Positions 35,201-46,749 of a stretch of 64,000 bases of DNA are shown piece after piece. The DNA lies in contig PVNU02003887.1 in assembly GCA_003013855.2 (NCBI GenBank), positions 1 through 64,000 of the forward strand. The letters are read 5' to 3'. This DNA is from Liriodendron chinense (taxonomy: Eukaryota; Streptophyta; Magnoliopsida; Magnoliales; Magnoliaceae). The notes beneath the pieces were generated by a model. That model worked only from the letters and a program-made list of their open reading frames with translations, was not told the origin of the DNA and did not search any database. Made by a program: the position numbers and the translations under genes. Each line of letters starts with the position of its first letter. Position 1 is the first letter of the stretch.

Positions 35201-36261
35201 AGCGAATTAAAAAAGACTAAATGAAATGACCATTTTACCCTTTTTCATGGTGGGCCTCACGCCTACTTCCACGCACCCAACACTCCCCTCGGATGAATCG
35301 CTAATGCATTAATCATGTGTTAAAAATGGTGCACATAACCTTATAATATATGTTACTTTAATATGCTCTTCTTCATGCATGCAGCTAAGCTATTGCTTGA
35401 AAAATTAATGCTTACATCAATCTACAGCTAATGTTTATTAAAGCTACTAACCTATGATTAGGGTTTAATATATACCACTTGGCTATTTCTACACGTCGGT
35501 TGGATCCCTTCCCATCCACATGCAAATATGGAACATGTGTGTAAGATCATGGAACATCTACCTACAAATAATGCTTAAATATTTTTCTCCAAAAGTCAAA
35601 CAGTTTCACTCCTCAGGTGGGCTACAATCTAGAAAATAGATTGATGTTAAAATAATTTTTCTAGCCCCCACACACACATATTTATTTATTTATTTATTTC
35701 GTATGCCGTGACCTAATAAGAGATAAATTTACAGACAACACTGTATATTAAACTTTCAGTTACAGCTAGCACTGTCTTTTCTGTCATTCCTACAGACAAT
35801 ATAGTGCTGAAAAAGGTGGGCCACACCATAATATTGCCTAAGGAGAAAATGGGACCAGTCCACTCATTAAGTGGGTCACACCCAAACAGTGAGCCAGATC
35901 ATCAGATGTCCTTAATTTTGACGGTGCAGAACTTCTGAAAGGTTAACCATCAGTGTGTGAAACGGCCATAAATTCGTCGGCTAAGGGCTGCCGTATTCCT
36001 GAAAATTCTGGATTATAGCACCGATTTTGTCCAGCACGGTTAAATATTTAAGATGGTACCCGCGCGCATTTTGGACAGCTATGATGTTCTATAGAAGTGA
36101 CACGTTGGCAGAAAAGAAAGCTGTGTATATGAAAGTTTACATGCAACGTTCTTGTACGTTTCTACAATAAGATTAAAAGTCCGAGATGGGGCCACAACTC
36201 AAATCATTTTCGAAGATCAGGATGTTGATCCCATGGCTGGAAGAAAGGGGGACACCTAGTA

Positions 36262-36263
<2 letters not shown>
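35201..36263. other. Intergenic stretch without a recognised gene
   Basis: Contains a short (TTTA)5 run (35679-35699) and family-like words near 35816 (gtgggccacaccataa). No protein similarity recognised. Confidence 0.4.

Positions 36264-36319
<56 letters not shown>
36264..36319. repeat. (AT)28 microsatellite
   Basis: A 56-bp AT alternation. Confidence 0.95.
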
Positions 36320-36322
<3 letters not shown>

Positions 36323-36537
36323 CTTTAATCGTATAAAAAAATGTTTATATTTTTATTTATGATTATTTTTTAGAGATTTGCTCAGCCTTACACGCGTATG
36401 CAATAAAGCACGTGTACATGCATGTATGCAACCATGGCAAAGCAGGTCCAAGATCCAATCCACCCATCCCTAGCCCAAGAATCAGGTTGATCCACTGGTC
36501 ATGTGGACTATTGTATAACAAATGTACAGCTCTATGT

Positions 36538-37083
36538 GGGGAGCGGATTAGGTGTTACCCAGGAACAGCTTAGTGGGAGTTACCCTTAACGTGGGACCCA
36601 CATAGAATTTTTTTTTTTTTTTTTTTATCTACCACGTCCATCCATTTCTACAGCCCATTTTAGGATTGGGTTCCAAAAATTATGCAGATCCAAATCTCAG
36701 GTGGACCACACCACTAGAAACCGTGGTGATTGAGTGTCACACCATTAAAAATTCCAAAGAGTACGTCGTAAAGTTTTAGTGATGTTTATTTGCAATCCAA
36801 ACTGTTAATAATGTCAAAAAGATATGGTTGAAGGGAAAATATAAAAATAAGCTTGATTGGAAACTTTTGTGGCCCACAAAATGTTTTTAATGGTCATTCA
36901 TCACTGTTTCTAGTGGTATGTTCCACCTGAGATTTGGATCTTCGTAGGGGTTGGCATCACGTCCTAAACTGAGATGGAAAAACAAATGGACAGTGTGGAT
37001 ATATATAAAAAATATATATTAAGATGGCCCCACACGGTTAGGGTAATACCCACGTATAAGCTGTTCCCCATGATTAGCGGGTA
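36538..37083. mobile_element. Palindromic element J
   Basis: The left end ggggagcggattaggtgtta continues 'gaacagcttagtgggagtta'. The right end complements it ('gtaatacccacgtataagct', 'gttcccca', 'gattagcggg'). Arms carry 'ccatccatttctacagccca' and 'caaatggacagtgtggatat'. A T18 run at 36608-36625 has replaced part of the left arm. Confidence 0.8.
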
Positions 37084-37279
37084 TTATTTTTATATAAATA
37101 AAATCATGCATGCATGCACCTGTGCTATGTGTATGCTTCCCATTTTCAAATAAAAATCAAGTACTATAATAAACATTTATTGCCTACCCGTATCATTATA
37201 TGGCATGTTTGTATATAAAATAATGCATGCATGCACCTTGCTAAGTGCACGCTTACCATTATTACAGAACTTAATTAAG

Positions 37280-37356
<77 letters not shown>
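37280..37356. repeat. (TA)38 microsatellite
   Basis: A 77-bp TA alternation. Similar flanking words ('catgcatgcatgcacct-tgct') lie at about 37110 and 37225, suggesting a small local duplication. Confidence 0.95.
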
Positions 37357-37361
<5 letters not shown>

Positions 37362-37419
37362 GATGTTTATTGCCTACCCATTTAATTAGATAAGTTTGTG
37401 TGGTACGTGGAACACACAT

Positions 37420-37553
37420 GGAGAGAGAGTGTGTGTGAGAGAGATAAGGCTTACTTGCAAAGAGGAAGGGAAGTCAGAGATGAGGGGAAAGGGACAAGGA
37501 TACACGCATGTGCTAGGAGGGAGGGAGGGAGAGAGAGAGAGAGAGAGAGAGAG
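37420..37553. repeat. GA-rich stretch with (GA)n
   Basis: Contains gagagagagtgtgtgtgaga (37420) and gggagggagggagagagaga (37518) runs. Simple repeat only. Confidence 0.9.
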
Positions 37554-38203
37554 CTCTAATTGGGAATCCTGCACCTTTGGAATTTGTTTCAGTGGACATG
37601 GATTATTGTTGGCTTTTTGCTTAATCATGCATTCGGATGTGAATAATGTTGTCTTCAATCTGCACACAAAATAAGGGAGTTTAGTGGGTTAACCCCTAGC
37701 TCAATTGATCAAAACTCCTAAATTTTATTCCGAATTATTGCTGGAACTCTCTGGATGATTTTGAGCATGTTCGGTCGATTGAACATGTGGCCTTCTAGCA
37801 ATTGAGAGATCGTTGGTCAATGTTGATAGACCGATCGAATGATTGGCGATGTACGCTGTTTTGCACAATTTTGAGTATTTATTTCTAATTACGGTTTAGT
37901 ATTATATATGCAGGTGTAATCCGGATTAGGGTTATCTAAGGGGATTCTAATTAAGATGTCTAAAAGGGTTTAAAAGGGTTTTGGGAGAAAAAAAGCTAGG
38001 GTTTTTCTCTAAGATTTTGATTCAGTAAGTGATCCATCTGTTGTAACTTTATTTTCATAGTGGAATTATGACTTTGTGCCGTGATTTTTTTCCTGCAAAG
38101 GTTTTTCCACGTAAAAATCGTGTGTTCTCTGGTTGGCTTTGATTGTGTCGTAGTGATTGCTTTGTTTAATTCTTATTCGAGTTGCTTCCGCGGTCCTAAC
38201 AAG

Positions 38204-38215
38204 TGGTATCAGAGA
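38204..38215 (+). other. Primer binding site (initiator-Met tRNA)
   Basis: tggtatcagaga follows the LTR end 'ggtcctaaca' after two bases, as in the 22170 site. One mismatch at the last base. Confidence 0.85.
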
Positions 38216-38909
38216 TTACATTGGGAATCAGTTAAAATATGAGACAAGACATCAATGGTTTCAAGTATAAAGTTTCATATTGAGAAGTTCACGAGGAAAA
38301 ATAATTTCGAACTATATAGAAGATGAAGATGAAGGGACTTCTAGTTCAACAAGGTTTAGATGATGCACTCATTGGGAAGGATAAGTAACCAAAATATATG
38401 AAGGAAGAAAAATGGAACAAACTGAACTAAAAGGCCAACACCTCTATCCAATTGTGTCTATCAAATGAAGTTCTCTATATGTTCTCAGAAAGAAGACGGC
38501 CGTTGGCACATGGGTGAAGTTGGAGAGCCTTTATGTTATGAAATCTCTTTTAAATCGTTTGTACCTGAAGCGATAGTTTATAATCTGAGAATAGTGGAGG
38601 GGTTGATGTTAATGAACACATTAATCACTTCAATAGACCAATTTTTTAATTGTTGGATGTGGAGGAGATGATCAAAGAAGAAGACCATGCTATTATTCTG
38701 TTGAATTCCCTACCATATCCATATGAGAATCTTGTAGAAACTTTGTGTCACGGTAGCGATACTATTAATGTCAATACCATTATTGCAACCCTTCAGCAGA
38801 GGCAATTGAGAAAGAAAAATGATGGCGAGAGTACCTCTACGGATGTATTAGTTACAAGGGGGAGGAATTCTGAACGGGAGAAGGAGACTTTGTGATCAAA
38901 GTCCAAATC

Positions 38910-39476
38910 TAAAGGCCTGTTTGATTTTTCATTTCCTTTGTAAATACCCTGAAAATAAGTCCTTATTACTTTTTCACCCTGTTTGAAAATTTCATGTAAT
39001 TCTTACTTCGAAAATCGGTCCAAAAGAAGTGGTTTAAAATTTTGGGCTCCACCGTGATATATATGATAAATCTGCACCGTCCATCAATTTTACCAGAATA
39101 TTTTAAGGCATTAGCCGAAAAATGAGGCAAATCTAACACTCAAATGGGCCACACCAAAGGAAACAGTGGCCTTAAGAAGTTTTTGACGATATACATTCGA
39201 TTCCCTTTTTCCTGGGGTGTGGTCCACCTGAGCTTTGGATCTATCTGATTTTTTAGCCCATGCCCTAAGTTCAATTGGCAAAACAAATGGACGGTGTAGA
39301 TAAACCACATACATCACAGTGACCCCACCTATATTTTGCACTGTCCTTAGTTTTAGTAATACAAAAGTAGGCAATCAAATCATGCATGGGGAACGGTGTG
39401 GTAATTACTCAAGAAAATAATTATTACACATTTACAATGCATTTACCAAAGATTTAGAAAATCAAATAGGCCCTAA
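38910..39476. mobile_element. PIF/Harbinger (Tourist-like) MITE with TAA target duplication
   Basis: Element 38913-39473 (561 bp) has inverted ends AGGCCTGTTTGATTTTTC and, on the complement, GGGCCTATTTGATTTTC, flanked by TAA at 38910-38912 and 39474-39476. Removing it and one TAA restores a continuous Lys/Ser-Gly-Lys-rich reading frame just upstream of the copia zinc knuckle. Three-bp TWA duplications and a GGSCTGTTTG end fit Tourist-like PIF/Harbinger MITEs. It carries palindromic element K inside. Confidence 0.85.
39028..39352. repeat. Palindromic element K (short form, nested in the MITE)
   Basis: Left arm 'ggctccaccgtgatatatat' and 'gcaccgtccatcaattttac'. Right arm 'caaatggacggtgtagataa' and 'catacatcacagtgacccca'. 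Centre 'ccacaccaaaggaaacagtg' followed directly by 'ccttaagaagtttttgacga' and 'ggggtgtggtccacctgagc', so the long central section of the family is missing. Confidence 0.78.
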
Positions 39477-39597
39477 GGGCAAAGGAAAGATGAAGTGCTA
39501 AAAATGTGGGAAGATGGGACACGTGAAGAAGGATTGCAAATCTCAAAAAGAGAAGAAATCAGATAGATCATCAAGGGAGGCCAACACAGCATAATTC

Positions 39598-40110
39598 AAT
39601 GAGGAGGCGGGTGATTTTGACGTATGGACCACATCCGAATCCGGGTATCGCAGCAATGAGTCGATTTCAAATACGGGGGCTTCGTACCGTATATATGACC
39701 CCTCATAGGAGTTGGTTCACCAGTTACAGTGAGTGTGATGGTGACCAGGCATTTATGGGCAATGATAATGCATGTAACGTTGTTGGCGTTGGATTGGTGT
39801 GCATTAAGATGTTGATGACATGGAGTATATCTTGATTTATATGAGACGTGTTCTTGAGTTAAGGAAGAGTCTAATATCTCTGGGAGCTCTAGATGCACTT
39901 ATGTGCGAATTCACTAGGTATAATTGTATTCTAAAAGTTTCAAAGGGAGACTCATTGTGATAAAAGTACAATGAAGTGGAAACCTTTACAGGTTGATTAG
40001 GAGTACCTCATCGGGGGGGGGGGGGGGGGGGGGGTTATAGTTTCTATAATGGATTCCATGTCGGCACGTATGTAGTACGCACGCCTAGGCCACATGAGCG
40101 AGCGGGGTAT
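39598..40110 (+). pseudogene. Copia protease and pre-integrase relic, with a G22 run
   Basis: Frame-shifted remains read NTGASYRIYDP (from D/N-S/T-GAS), ELVHQLQ/WFTSYSECDGDQ, LGNDNACNVVGVG, VRHV/LRKSLISL and an ARLGHMSERGYEGT-like end at 40070-40110, the same order as 21350-20760 in the other copia. A run of 22 G residues at 40013-40034 interrupts it. Confidence 0.72.
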
Positions 40111-40199
40111 GAAGGTACTTTTTTATTATTATTTAATCCTTATATTTAAAAGTGCTATTTTTAATATATATTTGAGCATTGTATATGTGATAAACAATG

Positions 40200-40515
40200 A
40201 CAATTGTCTTTAAAGGTAGGAAAGCATGTATGTATAAGGGTCATCATCCGTGGTTTCTAGTAGATGATCACCATGGTTTGTTATATTCATTAACAATTAT
40301 TCTAAAAAGGTGTGGGTTTATTTTCTGAAAAATAAATTCAAAATTTTCATCACTTTAAAGCAGTGGAAGAAGATGGAAGAAAAACAATCAGGGAAAAGGT
40401 TGAAAGTGTTAAGAACAGACAACAATAGAGAATTCACTTCTGAAAAATTTAATCAATTTTGTAAAGATAAGGAAATTGTAAAGCACAAGGAATTTGAATA
40501 TCTAAAAAGTTGAGG
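40200..40515 (+). pseudogene. Copia integrase relic
   Basis: FLKNKFKIFITLKQWKKMEEKQSGKRLKVLRTDN continues to REFTSEKFNQFCKDKEIVKHKE (40325-40490). The motif TDNNREF stands for TDNGGEF, so the second catalytic Asp is still present. The stretch after HKE, which would carry the catalytic Glu, is deleted. Confidence 0.8.
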
Positions 40516-40654
40516 CTTACAATATATAAGCTTAAAATTGTACTCTATGGTTTAAAATGAATACCTACAGCCTAGTTTGCAAAAGTTAGAAAATTCTTTT
40601 TTCCAAGTGGTTTTACTTTTCCTTCCGCTATTATACACTTCTATGAAACTCTTT

Positions 40655-41160
40655 ACAAATAGAGTGGTTATATGTGATGTTTATATAGATGATTTAATCA
40701 TCATAGGTGGAATTCGAGAAATATTAAAAAAGTTGAAAAATTCTCTCTCAATCGTTTGAGATGAAAGATTTAGGAGACCTTTAATACTTTTACATTAGTA
40801 AAGTAATAAGAGATTAATAAAAGAGAAATATAATTTTTTTTTTTTAAATTCTATTTCAACTTGCTTATAAAGTTTGGAATGTCTGGATAAAAAGCGATCA
40901 TCACTTGAAGTGAATCACAAGCTGACGAATTATGAAGAAGAGTTACTCATAAATGCACATGTTTATTGAAATATAGTTGGTAGCTTAATATACCTAATTA
41001 TTATTAATCCAAATTTAGTATATCCAATTGAGATCGTTGGTCAAATTATGGATGTAATTAAGCATATATTGAGATATGTGAAGGTGATCATCAATGAAGG
41101 TGTATTTTACAAGTATTCTATATCAATAAACTTTTAATGTTATTTTGATGCATTGGGTGG
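40655..41160 (+). pseudogene. Copia reverse transcriptase relic
   Basis: VYIDDLIIIGG (YVDD-type box with both Asp retained) at about 40679, then SLSI(V), LGDL-type text near 40768 and IVGSLIYL-IIINPNL near 40975, QIMDVIKHILRYVK and GVFYKYS near 41043-41118. Frameshifts separate the parts. It stops where the solo LTR starts. Confidence 0.75.
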
Positions 41161-41211
41161 GGAACGCATTTACATGTTCGACATTAAGTTTATGTTTCAG
41201 TCTTAGTTTGA

Positions 41212-41920
41212 GAAGTTGTTCACAACCCCAAGTACGGGGTTGCGATATAGTAATAATCTCAATAAGACTGAGGTCGATTCATAAGGAGAATTATAGGTTC
41301 AAGCACTAAAAGGCAAAGTAGATGGATTCAATTGTAAAAGGAAAAATAAAAAGAAAATAAACACTAAGGTTTCCAAGGATCCTCCTCTAGTTATTCACAA
41401 TCTCTAATTCATTTGATTCAATCAGATAATTCAAATGAAATAAAAGTCATATCCTACCCAATCAGATGATAGAGCGGTTAAACCAGAATTAAACAAACCA
41501 AAATAGATATGAACTTTCAATTGATTAGTTCTAATTGAAAATATAAAATTTCAACTTATAAAGAACCGTATTTGGAAATCACGATGAATCTAGGGTTTCC
41601 ACAAATCAAAATCCATAAAACCAATTAGATTAATTTCAGAAACTCCCAAACATTTCATGTAACCCCAATAGCAAGAGATCTCAAAATTTTCTAAAACTAT
41701 CAACTTTATTCAAACCGATCAATCAATTGTTCACCATTCAAAACATAACCTTAAATTAAAAAAACTGAAACATCATAAATAAATTAAAAAGTTCACCTCT
41801 TAGCCCTAGCTAAGAGATTAGCTATACATAGCTAAGGAAAACAGAAAAATAAAAGAAACTAGAACTAAAAAGGAAGAAAAACTAGAAGAAGAAGAAGCCA
41901 AAGTCTCCTCGCCCTTGAAC

Positions 41921-41951
<31 letters not shown>

Positions 41952-42566
41952 CCACTCCTCGGATCCCCTAGGTGTGTAGAAAACACCTCTTTAAATAAAA
42001 GAATCGAGCACCGCCTCAAGTTTTGCGTAAGAAATTGCATACTGACATTGTCCATCGATTGATCAAAATTGAGCGTCGACCGATCGAACCTTCAGAGCAA
42101 CTATCCAATAACACATTTTTGAAATCCATGCATCAGGTCGATCGATTGACCACATCTATCGACTTGTCGAAAAGTCCTAAAACAGTTCAGCGTGGTTTAG
42201 CCCAAATTCAATCATTTCTGAGTGTTTCTGACCTATCAACCTCATCTGTCAACCGATCAATTGTGATTGTCGATTGGTCAAAATACCATTCTACCTATCA
42301 TTTTTTTTTTTTTTTTGTCTTTCTGCACTTTGAGCTGTGGACTTTCGATCTTTGGCTACTTAATTCCTTATCATCTTAGATTATTGTAGCTTATACTCCT
42401 TAGCATTCTAAATCATCGTAATCATCGTAATTAACTTGTTTTCTTTGGTTTTCTCTCAATTACCTACAAACATGGAAATGTACTTAAGTCGATTTAACAA
42501 TAAAATCTATGTAAAACTAGTGTGGAATTGGAGATAAATATGCACAATTCAACACTTAACAGAAGC
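41212..42566. mobile_element. Solo LTR inserted in the copia relic
   Basis: Begins TGTTCACAACCCCAAG at 41217 and ends ...ACACTTAACA at 42561, giving TGTT...AACA ends. Flanks gaagt and gaagc give a 4/5 target duplication. Inside, 'acggggttgcgatatagtaa' and 'gaggtcgattcataaggaga' resemble a common plant LTR beginning with 'aagt-c-gggttg' and 'gaggtcgaatccacaggga'. A CT-rich run is at 41920-41953. Without coding sequence it is best taken as a solo LTR; the RNase H relic resumes right after it. Confidence 0.65.
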
Positions 42567-42862
42567 ATGTCATGGGAAGCAAGAAGCAACCTATTGTTGC
42601 ATTGTCTACTATAGATGTCAAATATCGAGTCATGATAATAACCACATGTAAAAGTGAGTGGTTCGCATAACTACTGAGAGACTTTGAAAAAAAAAGTCGA
42701 CTATCATATTCCAATCATGGATGATAAAATTAACTCAATTTTACCAGTATCAAATCTAAGGTTTCATGCTCGTATAAAGCTCGTGAAGGTCCATTATTAT
42801 TTTATTCACAAGAAGGTTAGAAGCAAAGATGTAGAGTTGATGCACATCTTTACAAGTATAAC
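42567..42862 (+). pseudogene. Copia RNase H relic (first part)
   Basis: Reads SKKQPIVALSTIDVKYRVMIITTCKSEWF after a 1-base deletion near 42578 (standard copia text is W-SKKQ-ALS-T-AEY), then HARIKLVKVHYYFIHKKVRSKDVELMHIFTSIT up to the inserted hAT-like element. Confidence 0.8.
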
Positions 42863-43486
42863 TTACATGAGCCGGGCTTGGCACAACTAAGCTCGGTTTG
42901 GCCAGCAACCAAACCTAGCTTGAACTCGGCTTATCTCGGTCATTGAGCCCGACTGGCTAGCTCAACTTGGTTTAATTAGTTAGCAGCTTAGGCTGGCTCG
43001 AGCCAAGTTCAAACTGTGCCATAATGACGTTTTGAGTTTTTTAAGGGAAAAATGAATACAATTTTTTTGTTTTCAAAGAGCGATTAATGCATCTATGAAA
43101 TTTTAAAAAAAAATGAATATAAATTTTTGGTTTTCAAAGAGCAATTTATGCATGCATAGAATTAAAAAGATAAAAAAAAAAAATCAATATATCATTCTTT
43201 TTGAAAAATGCAATAAGTAAAAAACAATAAATACATGGGCCTTTGCATGCAGAGGGTCTGGGAGAATGCGTTTGTACCAATTACGCCGAGTTAAGTTGAG
43301 CCGAACCAAACCGAGTCAATTCGAACGAAGCTTCGAGTAGGCTCGGACTCGGCTCGAATTTTTTTCGAGCCCTAAAAATGAGCTTGACTCGGTCTAAACC
43401 CAGGATCAATTCAAGTCAAGTCAAGCTTTTTCAAGCCGAGTCAAGCGAGCCAACTGAGCTAACTCGACTTATGTACAGCTCTATAA
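42863..43486 (-). mobile_element. hAT-like element inserted in the copia RNase H relic
   Basis: Removing 42863-43486 rejoins HIFTSIT with TSDQAVDVFTKEL. The right end read on the complement starts TAGAGCTGTACATAAGTCGAG; the left end reads tacatgagccgggcttgg, so it is an inverted terminus that has lost its first bases. 'tataact' borders both sides. The interior is full of 'ctcggct', 'gagccgag' words plus two copies of 'ttttcaaagagc-att-atgca' (43071, 43132). The same terminus starts again at 63931. Confidence 0.65.
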
Positions 43487-43596
43487 CTACAAGTGACCAA
43501 GCGGTGGATGTTTTCACCAAAGAGCTTAATGTAAATGAGTTCAATTTTTTTCAAAAAAGTTTGGAAATGATATATGCAAGTAAGACTTGCCAGTAA
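43487..43596 (+). pseudogene. Copia polyprotein C-terminus relic
   Basis: TSDQAVDVFTKELNVNEFNFFQKSLEMIYASKTCQ followed by a stop matches the T-Q-AD-FTK-L end of copia polyproteins. It completes the relic begun at 37.7 kb. Confidence 0.8.
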
Positions 43597-44235
43597 GAGA
43601 GTTGAAAAATTATTATCAAGTTATAATTTAATCAAGTTATTTAGCTATTAAGTATATTTCGATTGAGTCAAATTAGGAAAGTGATTAATTTAAAATTTTT
43701 CTTGGTAAAATTGTGATTTTACAAGAATTAGAAAATATGAAATCCTATTCTATCTTCCCCTAGTGCACACAAAACAAGATGTAAAACCTCTCCCTATAGC
43801 TCTCTTATTTTTTAATAAAGTAAATTTTGTTTTTAAGTCCTACTCTTTATTTCTTCTTTACCTTTCTTTTTCATGGATGATAAAACCCTTCCTTAACTTA
43901 ATGTGATTTTCTAAGTAAAGGGTATGATGAATGTCATCTCAATCCTAATTAACGTGCCTGGCCATATCATACCTCGATTGGTAGGTGGGAAGAACACATC
44001 TTTGGCAGAGATTCGACCATATCTTTGCACTCACGTTGGGGTCCAGCCCCTCAGTCCAGGGCTTTCTCATGATCACTTTGCCCCCACGTTGCCATAAAAT
44101 TACATTAATGGGTCGTCACTTAAATTTCGTTAATGGCCATATTGCTCGATTTTTTTGTACCTAATAGATTTCGTCCACTTAAAAAGGAACACAATCCACA
44201 TTTACATACCCACCGCAGGATAAGGTAGGCTCTCC
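43597..44235. other. Unassigned interval
   Basis: Could include an eroded 3' LTR of the copia relic, but I see no match to the 5' LTR at 37.7-38.2 kb. No gene. Confidence 0.35.
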
Positions 44236-44239
44236 CAAA

Positions 44240-44606
44240 ATCAGGCTAATCCAACCATCAAGTGGACCATACTATAGGAAACAACCGTAACATCCCACCA
44301 TGCATTAAAAGCTTCCTAGGGCCCACTTGCAGTGTTTATTTTCCATCCAACCCATTGATAAGGTCACATAAACATGGATGAAAGGAAAAAGAGCCAAATA
44401 TCAGCTTGATCCAAAACTTTTGTGTGTGGACCATTATTAGTTATTAATGGTCAATCACCATTGTTTCCTATGATATGGCCCACCTGAGATTTGAACTACT
44501 TCAGTTTTGGGCTTATGCCATAAAATGAAATATGGAAAAAATGGATGATACATGCATCAAGGTGGGACCCACAGTAAGGGCCTCACCGTTCCTGGCATAT
44601 ACCCAA
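44240..44606. repeat. Palindromic element L (left arm truncated)
   Basis: 'caagtggaccatactatagg', 'aacccattgataaggtcaca', 'atatcagcttgatccaaaac', then 'gatatggcccacctgagatt' and the right arm 'catgcatcaaggtgggaccc' followed by 'acagtaagggcctcacc'. Confidence 0.7.
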
Positions 44607-45009
44607 CGCTGTGGGCCTACCATAGGAAACAAAGGACAAACATCCAAGCCGTCCAAATTCTTTTGGTGACCCCAGAACTTACAGAGTAAGAAAAGCCTCC
44701 CATTTTCATCCTATCCATGAATTAGGCAGTCTCTCGATCCTGCCGTTCACAAAAAGGTTGTCCAAGACATCCATCTAATCTAACCGTCCATCATCTCATG
44801 CGAGACAACTGTCTGATCTTTATTGGAAAATGTCATTTATCTTTACACCAAAGTTCAGTGTAATTCATAAATCATAGCTTCAATTTCGTACGTGTTGATC
44901 GTGACCACACAAATCTCAAATGTGGGGACCAACTAGCTACATGATTGCAGGTGGGGTTCCTCTCCTGCACCGTCCATTCCTTAACATCTTTAATGAGGTT
45001 TCTGAGAAT

Positions 45010-45135
45010 TCCTTTTTCAGGTAGCATCCTCTATCTTGGTGAGGACCGTCTGTAGTATTCTGAGATATTTTTTCTTCCAGATAATATCCTCTATCTTGGT
45101 GAGGTCCACCATATAGACGGTTTGGATCATTTAAA
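45010..45135. repeat. Two-unit ~63-bp tandem duplication
   Basis: 'atcctctatcttggtgagg' occurs at 45026 and 45089, with similar 'ttcctttttcaggtag' and 'tttcttccagataat' text ahead of each. Confidence 0.8.
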
Positions 45136-45397
45136 AATGACTCATATCCGACAGCTACAATAGGTCCACGTGCACAGATGGTAGGTACAATCCGGTGTCT
45201 TGATTGTGAAATGAGAGGATGGCATTTTGGATATTTTCCTTTCAAGCGAGGGTTTTAACTAACCCTCACCACAGACCACACGCACGGTGACAGCGACAGG
45301 AAGCTGCCATCCCCACAAAACGACAAGAGATAAAACAGTCAAACAGATACGCCAGGTTGGCATCTCTCCCACCATGTATGACTTAGTCAAATGACTA

Positions 45398-45532
45398 AAT
45401 TACCCTCCTTGGGATGTAAATGGACGAGGTTGAGGCTGTAAACTGTAAACTAAATTATCTTTTACCCTCCTTGGGATGTAAATGGACGAGGTTGAGGCTG
45501 TAAATTGTAAACTAAATTACCCTCCTCAACAT
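45398..45532. repeat. Two-unit ~66-bp tandem duplication
   Basis: 'accctccttgggatgtaaat', 'ggacgaggttgaggctgtaa' and 'ctgtaaactaaatta' repeat at about 45401 and 45467 with very few changes, so it is fairly recent. Confidence 0.92.
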
Positions 45533-45539
45533 GGATATC

Positions 45540-46105
45540 CTGTTTTGCATCCATTCTAAAATGTTGGAGACTTGTTGGCCATACACGTGAAGTGCATCTT
45601 CGATGATTATTAGGAAGAAATCTTCAATCAAAAGGATCTACTTGATTTATTCTTGTATATATTAGGCAAATTGCTATTGTACATTCCTTTTCTATCACTT
45701 AGATTAATGGCCGGGATGGAACTTGGTCTCTGATACCAAGACAAATACCAAGGGAGACCCAAATTTAGAAGAATATTTTCTTAATTTTTTTTTATGTAGG
45801 AACTCCTATGATGTGATGAATTTATAAAAAGGAGAGGAAATCAATTTCCCTAAGTATATCATAAGTGGAATGTATCAGTAGCTATTTCCCTAAATATATA
45901 CACAAGAATACAACAAGCAGATCCTTTTGATTGATTTCTTCCTGATCACCTTGGTATTTGTCAACAATCCGAACCGTTTATTTTTTGGGAACAAAGGTTA
46001 AGAATCACACCCATGAAATGACCGTAGAAATCAAACTTTCCCATTGGATTGCTAAGAATTTACTTTCGAACGTCCACGGGATATTCACAAGTAGATGATC
46101 AATGA
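45540..46105. other. Unassigned interval
   Basis: Includes short complementary segments: 'attcttgtatatattaggca' at 45650 and 'atatatacacaagaatacaa' at 45894, with 'gcagatccttttgattgatt' (45917) complementary to 'caatcaaaaggatctacttg' (45625). This suggests an inverted-repeat element of about 350 bp (45600-45960), but I could not define its ends. Confidence 0.5.
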
Positions 46106-46111
46106 TTAGGA

Positions 46112-46580
46112 TGTTGGGTGTGGAAGCAACATTAGAACAAATCCAACAAACAATAGCAAAATAAAAACTTGAGCATGCATAGAGAATACAGAGATTTTTA
46201 TGATAAAAACAGCTATGTGAAAAAAATTACGGTACAAAGCGACGATCAATCTACTACATATATAAAAAAGTTACGAGAGTTGGAACAACTTACAAAGTAT
46301 GAAAACCCTAGCTTTCTCCCTTACAAAACTCTAAAAATTATGTAGGCTCTTCTTATTACACCTTAATTGTGACGCACTTATATACTCTTAAGTAAGATTA
46401 GGAAATAAAACCCACATTTTCTAAAAACTTACACGTTTTCAACTGACCTTCGACTGAAAACATGCAAAACATCTCAATGAGTAAAGGGCCAAAATTTCAG
46501 CCAGGCTGATGGAACCTTTGGTTGAACCGAAAATTACCTTCTCTGAACAAAGATTAAAAGCACTTGATCAACAATGAATC
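46112..46580 (-). mobile_element. Copia LTR fragment (solo LTR, - strand)
   Basis: Begins TGTTGGGTGTGGAAGC. It contains 'ttacggtacaaagcgacgat', the complement of the 'gctttgtgccgtgattttt' block of the copia LTRs at 27.3 and 37.7 kb, followed by 'gtatgaaaaccctagctttc'. The right border (about 46580) and a target duplication could not be fixed. Confidence 0.6.
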
Positions 46581-46749
46581 ACACAACTAATGTATCTATT
46601 GTGTATGCTTTATCAACAAATGGAAGTACAGTTTGGATGGACTTGATAACATACAACTACAGCAATTGTGTGGCTATTAGGTCTCCACCGTTTTAAAAAT
46701 TGTGATGAAGTATAAACACAGTCCTGTCCATCATAAAAGACATGGCCCA

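Larger units (their letters stand above)
38255..39594 (+). pseudogene. Copia Gag relic interrupted by a MITE
   Basis: Translated pieces match the Gag of the copia at 18315-22128: a KFHIEKFTRKNNFELY-like start, GLLVQQGLDDALIGK, SIQLCLSNEVLY, VEEMIKEEDHAIILLNSLPY (38659 on) and NGES/RGRNSEREKE. After the MITE it continues with the zinc knuckle 'KCGKMGHVKKDCKS' at 39502-39543; an in-frame TAA lies between its first Cys codon and the second (C-stop-K-C). Multiple stops and frameshifts. Confidence 0.8.
37690..43596 (+). mobile_element. Old Ty1/copia relic, multiply interrupted
   Basis: A + strand copia relic with the 3' part of a 5' LTR (to 38201), a primer site, gag, protease, integrase, RT and RNase H pieces in order, up to 43596. 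It is broken by a PIF MITE (38913-39473), a solo LTR (41217-42561), a hAT-like element (42863-43486) and a deletion between integrase and RT. No 3' LTR is recognised. The LTR shares the 'gactttgtgccgtgattttt' and 'ggtttttccacgtaaaaat' block with the copia elements at 17.6 and 27.3 kb, so it is a distant member of the same lineage. Confidence 0.82.
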
